The translations under genes were made by a program, and so were the position numbers. Of a stretch of 64,000 bases of DNA, positions 1 through 6,478 are shown one piece after another. The notes beneath the pieces were generated by a model. It saw only the letters and a list, made by a program, of their open reading frames with translations. It searched no databases and was not told the origin of the DNA. How positions within the stretch are numbered: the first letter of the stretch is position 1; every line of letters begins with the position of its first letter. This DNA comes from an uncultured Massilia sp. Its GTDB lineage: Bacteria; Pseudomonadota; Gammaproteobacteria; Burkholderiales; Burkholderiaceae_D. The stretch lies in the NCBI RefSeq assembly GCF_913773735.1, contig NZ_CAJYEB010000018.1, positions 86,017 to 150,016 on the forward strand. The letters run 5' to 3'.

Positions 1-164
1 AACGTGATGTGGTCCTTCAGCTGCAGCTTGCGCTTCTTGAGGCGGCGCAGCTGCAATTGGTCGGTGTGACCGTCGCGGGTCAGCATGTCTATGACAGCGT
101 CGAGGTCGCGATGTTCCACGTCGAGTTCAATAATGCGGCGCTGGATCTCCTGGACGTCGATCAT
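1..164 (-). CDS. YdcH/DUF465 family small protein (3' end cut off)
   Basis: The first 54 residues are visible, starting MIDVQEIQRR; the rest lies beyond the left edge. The protein is charged and helical with a heptad-like pattern, and it contains the LQLRRLKKRKLQLKD-type stretch that is characteristic of the YdcH/DUF465 (SlyX-like) family. Family members are usually about 70-80 residues, so only the last 15-25 are missing. Function is unknown in the family. It is transcribed away from the PP2C phosphatase gene, with about 210 bp between them. The ribosome binding site before the ATG is weak. Confidence 0.75.
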   Translation of the reverse strand, partial: MIDVQEIQRRIIELDVEHRDLDAVIDMLTRDGHTDQLQLRRLKKRKLQLKDHIT

Positions 165-376
165 GTGTTTTCCGAACAATGGCTAAAGGCTGGGATGGGA
201 AGGATGCGGCCGCGGACTGGGCGGCGCGATTCGTTACGGCTTGCAACACAGGTGCAAGTCGGTGCATAGTTTAATCTACACTGCCCTTGCCGCCAACAAA
301 GATCGGCAAGGCGGTTATCGGAAAGCCACGCTGATTGCCCCGCTATCGCCCCGCCGTCACACGCCGTTGATATTTT
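165..376. other. Divergent intergenic region
   Basis: This gap separates the YdcH-type gene from the phosphatase gene, which are transcribed in opposite directions, so it should hold two promoters. I could not place a convincing -35/-10 pair. A short inverted repeat (8-bp arms at 285-292 and 304-311) is the only structure seen. No Shine-Dalgarno sequence is evident just before the phosphatase ATG. Confidence 0.4.
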
Positions 377-1138
377 ATGAGCTCCTACAAGATCGAAGCG
401 GGCACCGCGCAACACCTGGGCAACCGCCCGCAACAGAACGACCGGGTCGCGCTCATGACCGGCGCCCGCGCGCCCGGCTACGTGCTGGCCGTGCTGTCGG
501 ACGGCATCGCCGGCGCCGCCGCCTCCGAGCAGGTCCTGCACACGGCGCGCCAGGTCTTCGACGAATTCAAGCCGGGCGACCGCCCGAGCATCGAGCGCCT
601 GCAGCAACTCTTGCGCGAGATCGTCGCCGAGACCCACCTCGTCATCCACATGAACGCGTTCACGACGAAGACGCAGGCCCAGGCCAGCTTCGTCGGCCTG
701 GTATTGACGCCGCACGGCGAGGCCGTGTGGGCGCACGTGGGCGATTCGCGCCTGTACCATTTCCAGGATGGCAAATGCCTGGCGCGTACCAGCGATGCCG
801 CCTACGTCGAGCACCTGGTGTCGAGCGACCGCCTGCCGCCGGATGCGGCCAAGAACCACCGCAAGTCCAAGCTCCTGCTCAATGTGCTGGGCAATAGCCG
901 CAAGGATCCCTTCATCACGTTCGGCCAGCGCACCGACCTGGCGGCCGGTGCCGTGTTCCTGCTGTGCTCGGACGGCCTGTGGCATTTCTTCACCGACGCC
1001 GAACTGGGCGCGGCCACCGCCAGGGCGACGCCGCGCCAGGCGGCGGAAATGCTGATCGGCAAGGCGGGAGAACGCTCGCAAGGCAAAGGGGGCAATTGCA
1101 CGATGGCGATCGTCAAGCTGGTGAAGCCGGCGCTGTGA
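377..1138 (+). CDS. PP2C-family (PPM-type) serine/threonine protein phosphatase
   Basis: At 253 aa this is a single PPM phosphatase domain with no signal peptide or membrane segment. Metal-binding and structural motifs appear in order: RPQQNDR (about 17-23), VLSDGIAG (about 39-46), AHVGDSRLYHF (about 118-128), LLCSDGLWHF (about 195-204) and GGNCTMAIVKL near the C-terminus. In the last motif the usual Asp before Asn (DNxT) is Gly, so one metal ligand may differ from classical members. The family dephosphorylates Ser/Thr residues with Mn2+ or Mg2+. No partner kinase is encoded nearby, so the substrate is unknown. Confidence 0.85.
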   Translation: MSSYKIEAGTAQHLGNRPQQNDRVALMTGARAPGYVLAVLSDGIAGAAASEQVLHTARQVFDEFKPGDRPSIERLQQLLREIVAETHLVIHMNAFTTKTQAQASFVGLVLTPHGEAVWAHVGDSRLYHFQDGKCLARTSDAAYVEHLVSSDRLPPDAAKNHRKSKLLLNVLGNSRKDPFITFGQRTDLAAGAVFLLCSDGLWHFFTDAELGAATARATPRQAAEMLIGKAGERSQGKGGNCTMAIVKLVKPAL

Positions 1139-1151
1139 TGGCGGTGGCCTG

Positions 1152-1233
1152 GTGCGCTCGGGGAGCGCACCCTACGCGCCGTTCAACACCGGGGTCGGCG
1201 CCCTGGAACATCGACACCGGGCGCCGACCCCGG
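1152..1233. repeat. Paired intergenic hairpins between convergent genes
   Basis: Two inverted repeats lie between the convergent phosphatase and lipoprotein genes. The first has 8-bp arms at 1152-1159 and 1163-1170. The second has perfect 15-bp arms at 1189-1203 and 1219-1233, starting CCGGGGTCGGCGCCC. Neither is followed by a clear T-run. The second resembles the GGGGTC-containing repeat near 40430. They may act as a bidirectional transcription end. Confidence 0.55.
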
Positions 1234-1237
1234 CGCG

Positions 1238-1933
1238 TCATTTCCGCGCCGCCGCCGATTGCGCATCCTGCGCCGCCCTGGCCTTGGCTTCCTCGGCATC
1301 CTTGGCCGCCTTGGCGGCCCGTTCGGCCTTGCGCTCGGCCACGCGTTGCTGGCGCCGCGCGGATTCGGCCTGGCGCTCCGCGAGCGCGCGCACGTTGGCG
1401 GCGCGCTGGCCGGCTTCCTGCGCTTCCTTTTGCTGCTCCGCCTTCAGGCGCGCATCCCGTTCGGCGATGCGCGCCGGCACGGTCGACGTGCGCGGGGCCG
1501 GCGCCGGCTTGGCGGCCGGCGTTGGCTTCGGCGGTTCGGCGGCCAGCTTCGCTTCCTGTTCCTGGTAGCGCTTCTCGGCCTCGGCCAGCTGGCGGTCGCG
1601 CTCGTCGACGATGGCCTGGCGCTTGAAGCGCTGGGCCTGCACCTCGATCGCGCGCTGGGCCGCCAGCGCCGTGCGGCGGCGTTCCCTGGCGTCGTTCAGG
1701 CAGTCGTTCACGAAGAACTTGGCGTAGCAGACGCGTTCGCGTTCGGTGTAGCGGGCCTCGATCGCGGCGCGCTCGCGCGCGACCGCCGCGAGCTGCTGGT
1801 CGGCCTGGGCCACCGAGGTCACGGGCGGCGGCGGCGTCTCGCGCGGCACGACCTCGTTGCCGGCGCAGGCGGCCAGCAGGATGCACAGCAGCGCGCCGGA
1901 GGCGCCGCGGCGGACAGCGGAATGGATGGTCAT
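1238..1933 (-). CDS. Coiled-coil lipoprotein of unknown function
   Basis: The 231-residue product begins with a lipoprotein signal peptide ending in LLAAC (Cys near residue 23), so it should be lipid-anchored. After a short Pro-rich segment it is strongly helical and rich in Ala, Arg, Glu and Lys (ERxAxxEARY, QEQEAKLAAE, AERKAERAAKAAKDAEEAKARA), which suggests a long coiled coil. A CYAKFF...C segment near 70-80 may carry a disulfide. I chose ATG 1933 because GAGG lies just upstream and it gives a normal signal peptide. The frame continues upstream through three MRLH units to an ATG that overlaps the zapE stop codon, so longer N-termini are possible. Confidence 0.7.
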   Translation of the reverse strand: MTIHSAVRRGASGALLCILLAACAGNEVVPRETPPPPVTSVAQADQQLAAVARERAAIEARYTERERVCYAKFFVNDCLNDARERRRTALAAQRAIEVQAQRFKRQAIVDERDRQLAEAEKRYQEQEAKLAAEPPKPTPAAKPAPAPRTSTVPARIAERDARLKAEQQKEAQEAGQRAANVRALAERQAESARRQQRVAERKAERAAKAAKDAEEAKARAAQDAQSAAARK

Positions 1934-1966
1934 CGAATCCTCTTGGTGGGCTTTTGCCGGATGCTT

Positions 1967-2002
1967 CATGTGCAACCTCATGTGCAACCTCATGTGCAAC
2001 CT
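1967..2002. repeat. 12-bp tandem repeat carrying start codons
   Basis: Three perfect copies of a 12-bp unit lie between zapE and the lipoprotein gene. On the minus strand each unit reads AGGTTGCACATG, that is, a short Shine-Dalgarno-like AGG, six bases, and an ATG. All ATGs are in frame with the lipoprotein gene and encode repeated Met-Arg-Leu-His. The first ATG of the set (2003-2005) overlaps the zapE TGA as ATGA. Confidence 0.9.
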
Positions 2003-3099
2003 CATGCCAGCGACGCGGCGGCGCCGCGGCGCTCGGCCAGCATGTATTCGCGCGATTGCATCTCGATGATACGCGAGACGGTACGGTGGAACTCGTTCGC
2101 CATCGCACCCTCGGTGTACAGCTGCTCCGGTTCGACCTCGGCCGACATGATCAGCTTGACCTTGTGGTCGTAGAACACGTCGACCAGCCACGTGAAGCGG
2201 CGCGCCTCCGACGACATCGACGCCGACATGCGCGGCACGGCGGACAGGATCACCGTGTGGAACTGGCTGGCGATCTCGAGGTAGTCGTTCTGCGAGCGCG
2301 GCCCGCCGCACAGGGTGGCGAAGTCGAACCAGATCACGCCGCCCGCGCGCCGCAGCGCCCGGATCTCGCGCCGCTCGATGTGTACGCGCGGATCCTGGTC
2401 GGCGGTGTCGGCGACCTTGGCGTAGGCGTCGCGCAGCGCCTTGTCGGCCGCGGCGTTCAGCGGCGTGTAGTAGGCCTGCACCTGTTCCAGCGCGCGGTGG
2501 CGGTAGTCGACGCCGGCGTCGACGTTCATCACGTCCAGCTTGTCCTTCAGCAGCGCGATGGTCGGCAGCATGCGGTCGCGGTGCAGGCCGTCGGGATAGA
2601 GCTTGTCCGGGTCGTAGTTCGACGTCATCACGAACGAGACGCCGTTCTCGAACAGCGCGGACAGCAGGTTGTACATGATCATCGCGTCGGCCACGTCGCT
2701 GACGTGGAATTCGTCGAAGCAGATCAGGCGGTATTTTTTGGCGATGCGCCTGGCGACCTCGATCAGCGGGTCCGCCACGCCCTTGAGCTCGTCGAGCTGG
2801 CGGTGCACGTCGCGCATGAATTCGTGGAAGTGCAGGCGCGTCTTGCGCACCACCGGCACCACCGAATAGAAGCTGTCCATGAGGAAGGACTTGCCGCGCC
2901 CGACGCCACCCCACATGTAGACGCCGCGCGGCACCTCGGGGCGGTTGAACAGGCGGCGGAGCGTGGACGAGCGCTGCGACTTGTACTCGACCCAGTCGTC
3001 GTAGGCCGCCTGCAGGCGGTCGACGGCGCGCTGCTGCGCGGGGTCGGGCTTGAAACCGCGCTCGGTCAGCGCGTGCTGGTAGTACTCTTGGACATTCAT
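2002..3099 (-). CDS. zapE: Cell division ATPase ZapE (AFG1-like)
   Basis: The 365-residue product is a full-length AFG1/ZapE-type AAA+ ATPase. Walker A is GGVGRGKS (about 64-71) and Walker B is LICFDEFHV (about 126-134). A sensor-like [22 protein letters not shown] segment (about 155-175) follows, as in the family. E. coli ZapE associates with the divisome and destabilises FtsZ polymers. It sits downstream of lpd in the same direction but is separated from it by about 130 bp of repeat sequence. The start at 3099 gives the conserved N-terminus [11 protein letters not shown]. Confidence 0.92.
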   Translation of the reverse strand: MNVQEYYQHALTERGFKPDPAQQRAVDRLQAAYDDWVEYKSQRSSTLRRLFNRPEVPRGVYMWGGVGRGKSFLMDSFYSVVPVVRKTRLHFHEFMRDVHRQLDELKGVADPLIEVARRIAKKYRLICFDEFHVSDVADAMIMYNLLSALFENGVSFVMTSNYDPDKLYPDGLHRDRMLPTIALLKDKLDVMNVDAGVDYRHRALEQVQAYYTPLNAAADKALRDAYAKVADTADQDPRVHIERREIRALRRAGGVIWFDFATLCGGPRSQNDYLEIASQFHTVILSAVPRMSASMSSEARRFTWLVDVFYDHKVKLIMSAEVEPEQLYTEGAMANEFHRTVSRIIEMQSREYMLAERRGAAASLA

Positions 3100-3104
3100 G
3101 AAAG

Positions 3105-3216
3105 TAGGGTGGACGGCCATGCCGTCCACGCGGTGATTGTTGGCGGCCGAGGGAACGGGCACGACATCGGAGCCGTCACGTATCAACGCGTGGACGGCCG
3201 AGCCGTCCACCCTACC
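3105..3216. repeat. Intergenic GTAGGGTGGACGG repeat pair
   Basis: A segment beginning GTAGGGTGGACGGC and ending in its near-complement GCCGTCCACCCTAC fills the zapE-lpd gap, with each end also containing a local palindrome. The same pattern recurs at 42342-42446 and 52632-52764, so it is a dispersed non-coding repeat family. It may stabilise or terminate the lpd transcript. Confidence 0.8.
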
Positions 3217-3233
3217 GGTCCTGCAATGACTGC

Positions 3234-4665
3234 TTAGAAGTTCAGCGAACGCTTGTCGACCGCGAGCGCGGCTTCCTTGGTCGCTTCCGACAGCGTCGGG
3301 TGCGCGTGGCAGATGCGCGCGATGTCCTCGGCGGAGGCCTTGAACTCCATCGCGACGACGGCTTCCGAGATCAGTTCCGAAGCGACCGGGCCGACGATGT
3401 GCACGCCCAGGATCTCGTCGGTCGACGCGTCGGCGATCACCTTGACCATGCCGGTCGTGTCGCCCAGCGCGCGCGCGGCCGTTGGCCATGAACGGGAAGG
3501 TGCCGGCCTTGTAGGCGACGCCGTCCTTCTTGAGCTGCTCTTCGGTGCGGCCGACCCAGGCGATTTCCGGCGAGGTGTAGATGACCCACGGGATCGTGTT
3601 GAAGTTGACGTGGCCGTGCTGGCCGGCGATGCGCTCGGCGACCGCGACGCCCTCTTCCTCCGCCTTGTGCGCCAGCATCGGGCCGCGCACGACGTCGCCC
3701 ACCGCCCAGATGCCCGGGACCTTGGTGCGGCATTCGTCGTCGACGGCGATGAAGCCGCGCTCGTCCAGCTCCAGGCCGACCTTGTCGAAGCCCAGGCCGT
3801 TGGTGTTCGGCACGCGGCCGATCGAGACGATCAGGCGGTCGAAGGTCGCGGTCTGCGCGGCGCCGGTGCTGTCGGCGTATTCGACGGTGACGTTGTTCTC
3901 GCCCTTGGTGATCGCGCCGATCTTCACGCCCAGGTTGATCGCCAGGCCCTGCTTGGCGAAGGCCTTCTGCGCTTCCTTGGCGATCTGCTGGTCGACCGCG
4001 CCCAGGAACGCCGGCAGGCCTTCCAGCACGGTGACCTTGGCGCCCAGGCGGCGCCACACCGAACCCATTTCCAGGCCGATCACGCCGGCGCCGATCACGC
4101 CCAGCGAGGCCGGGACGGCGTCGATGGCCAGCGCGCCGGTGTTCGACAGCACGATCTTCTCGTCGAACGGCGCGCCCGGCAGTTCGCGCGGATTGGAGCC
4201 GGTGGCGACGATCACGTTCTTCGCGCTGATGGTGTCGGTGGTCGGGCCGGTCACGCTGATGGTGAAGCCCTCGCCTTCCTTGCCCGCGAACGTGCCGCGG
4301 CCGTGGAAGAAGGTGACCTTGTTCTTCTTGAACAGGTAGACGACGCCGTCGTTGTTGGCCTTGACGACGCCATCCTTGCGCTTGAGCATCTGCGCCAGGT
4401 CCAGCTCCAGGCCCGACACGTTGATGCCGTGTTCCTTGAACGCATGGCCGGCGTGCTCGAAGTGCTCCGACGACTGCAGCAGCGCCTTCGACGGGATGCA
4501 GCCGACGTTGGTGCAGGTGCCGCCCAGGGCCGGGCCGCCCTTGGCGTTGACGGCCTCGTCGATGCAGGCGGTCTTGAAGCCCAGCTGGGCCGCGCGGATG
4601 GCGGCCACGTAGCCGCCGGGACCGCCGCCGATCACGACGACGTCGAATTGTTTTTCAGTGCTCAT
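3234..4665 (-). CDS. lpd: Dihydrolipoyl dehydrogenase (E3), apparent frameshift
   Basis: This is the FAD-dependent E3 of the 2-oxoglutarate (and possibly pyruvate) dehydrogenase complex, which re-oxidises dihydrolipoamide with NAD+. The N-terminus has the FAD fold ([14 protein letters not shown], about 10-23) and the redox pair [16 protein letters not shown] (Cys near 47 and 52). The C-terminus has the interface His-Glu motif HPTLSE. After FMANGRAR the frame shifts: a GC-dinucleotide run near 3465-3478 appears to be short by 2 bp, and the remaining 72 residues, starting [10 protein letters not shown], are in another frame. Restoring 2 bp gives about 477 residues, the normal length. Either the sequence has an error or E3 is truncated. 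Confidence 0.9.
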
Positions 4666-4734
4666 CAATCGATTCCTTGTGTTCCCGATCGCCGCGGGGC
4701 GGGCACGGCGTGCCTGCCCCGCGCGGGTATTCAA

Positions 4735-5070
4735 TCATTCTTCTGGTACGAAGATCCACAACAACAGGTAAATCACCAGCCCGAAGCCGAACGTCAGCGT
4801 GAACAGCGTGAACACCAGCCGCCACACCCAGGCATCCACGCCCGACACCGGCGCCAGCCCGCCGCACACGCCGCCAAGCCAGCGGTCGGTGCGCGAGCGG
4901 CGCAGGTTGTTGAGCTCGGACGCGAAGCTGCCGTCGGACGCGGTGGCCTTGTTCAGGTTCACCGCGTTCGCCGACGCCAGGACCTTCGCCTTGGCCCGTT
5001 CGAATTCGGCGTCGCTGAGGGCGCCGGCTTGGTGCAGTTCGTGCAAACGCTTGATTTCATCGGAGATCAT
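4735..5070 (-). CDS. Small SHOCT/PspC-domain membrane protein
   Basis: The 111-residue product has an N-terminal SHOCT-like helical segment (about 1-32: DEIKRLHELHQAGALSDAEF) and a C-terminal PspC domain (about 60-111) containing RWLGGVCGGLA and one hydrophobic membrane segment ending LLLWIFVPEE. PspC family proteins sense or counter envelope stress, but the role of this short version is unknown. It lies between sucB and lpd in the same direction with gaps of about 60-70 bp, so it is probably co-transcribed with the dehydrogenase genes. GGGAGGAG lies just before the ATG. Confidence 0.85.
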   Translation of the reverse strand: MISDEIKRLHELHQAGALSDAEFERAKAKVLASANAVNLNKATASDGSFASELNNLRRSRTDRWLGGVCGGLAPVSGVDAWVWRLVFTLFTLTFGFGLVIYLLLWIFVPEE

Positions 5071-5129
5071 GGTACTCCTCCCATCAGTCGAACAACAAAC
5101 GCACCGGCCCGCGCCCCGCGGGCGGTGGA

Positions 5130-6398
5130 TTACAGGTCGAGCAGCAGGCGTGCCGGATCTTCCAGCGCATCCTTCATGGCCACCAGGCCCAGCACGGCTT
5201 CGCGGCCGTCGATGATGCGGTGGTCGTAGGACATCGCCAGGTAGTTCATCGGGCGGATGACGATCTGGCCGTTCTCGACGACGGCGCGGTCCTTGGTCGC
5301 GTGCACGCCCAGGATCGCCGACTGCGGCGGGTTGATGATCGGGGTCGACAGCATCGAGCCGAACACGCCGCCGTTCGAGATCGAGAAGGTACCGCCGGTC
5401 AGGTCTTCCAGCGTCAGCTTGCCGTCCTTGGCTTTCTGGCCGAATTCGCCGATCTTCTTCTCGATCTCGGCGATGGTCATCTGGTCGGCGTTGCGCAGGA
5501 TCGGCACGACCAGGCCGCGCGGCGAGCCGACGGCGATGCCGATGTCGAAGTAGCCGTGGTAGATGATGTCGTTGCCGTCGACCGAGGCGTTCAGGATCGG
5601 GTACTTCTTCAGCGCGGCGACGGCGGCCTTGACGAAGAAGGACATGAAGCCCAGCTTGACGCCGTGTTCCTTCTCGAACTTGTCCTTGTACTTGTTACGC
5701 AGTTCCATGACCGGGGCCATGTTGACTTCGTTGAACGTGGTCAGGATCGCGTTGGTCGACTGCGACTGCAGCAGGCGCTCGGCGATGCGGGCGCGCAGGC
5801 GGCTCATCGGCACGCGCTCTTCCGGACGGTCGCCCAGGTTCGGGGCCGGTGCGGCGACTTGCTGCAGGGCCGGCTTGGCGGCTTGCGGCGCCAGCGGGGC
5901 CGGGGCGGCCGGCGCAGGCGCTGCGCCCCTGCTGGCGACGGCGGCCAGGGCGTCGCCCTTGGTCACGCGGCCGTCGCGGCCGGTGCCGGTGGCATCCGCG
6001 GTGCTCATGTTGTTGTCGGCCAGGATCTTGGCGGCGGCCGGCATGGCGACGTCGGACTTGCTGCCGCCGGTGGCGCCGGCCTGCGGTGCCGGGGCGGCGG
6101 CCGGGGCGTTGTCGACCGGAGCGGCGGTGATGGCGATCGGGCTGGTCTGGGCCGAGGCTTCGGTATCGATGATGGCGATGACTTCGCCCGACACCACGGT
6201 GCCGCCGTCGCCCTTGATGATTTGCACGATCACGCCGGCGCTCGGCGCCGGCAGTTCCAGGACCACCTTGTCGGTCTCGATGTCGATCAGGTTCTCGTCG
6301 CGCGAGACGGACTCGCCGACCTTTTTATGCCACGACAGCAGGGTCGCTTCCGCGACCGATTCCGACAACTGGGGGACCTTGACTTCGATTTGTGCCAT
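5130..6398 (-). CDS. sucB: Dihydrolipoyllysine succinyltransferase (E2 of OGDH)
   Basis: The 422-residue product forms the core of the 2-oxoglutarate dehydrogenase complex and passes succinyl groups from E1 to CoA. It has one lipoyl domain (about 1-76) with the lipoylated Lys in [10 protein letters not shown], an Ala/Pro-rich linker, a peripheral subunit-binding domain near 120-155 ([12 protein letters not shown]...GRVTKGD), and a catalytic domain with [13 protein letters not shown] near the C-terminus (catalytic His and Asp). Gene order sucA-sucB-(PspC)-lpd fits an operon. The sucA-sucB gap is 80 bp. Confidence 0.96.
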   Translation of the reverse strand: MAQIEVKVPQLSESVAEATLLSWHKKVGESVSRDENLIDIETDKVVLELPAPSAGVIVQIIKGDGGTVVSGEVIAIIDTEASAQTSPIAITAAPVDNAPAAAPAPQAGATGGSKSDVAMPAAAKILADNNMSTADATGTGRDGRVTKGDALAAVASRGAAPAPAAPAPLAPQAAKPALQQVAAPAPNLGDRPEERVPMSRLRARIAERLLQSQSTNAILTTFNEVNMAPVMELRNKYKDKFEKEHGVKLGFMSFFVKAAVAALKKYPILNASVDGNDIIYHGYFDIGIAVGSPRGLVVPILRNADQMTIAEIEKKIGEFGQKAKDGKLTLEDLTGGTFSISNGGVFGSMLSTPIINPPQSAILGVHATKDRAVVENGQIVIRPMNYLAMSYDHRIIDGREAVLGLVAMKDALEDPARLLLDL

Positions 6399-6478
6399 TT
6401 AAAAAACTCCAATATGGTGAACGACTTATTCTGTGCGAAAGCCCCGCGCCGGGCGGCGCGGGGCGCTTCCAGCGCTGC

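Noticed and set aside
1189..1233. CRISPR-like repeats among the intergenic hairpins
   Set aside because: The repeats are inverted pairs with unequal centres and are scattered; no regular spacer array or cas gene is present.
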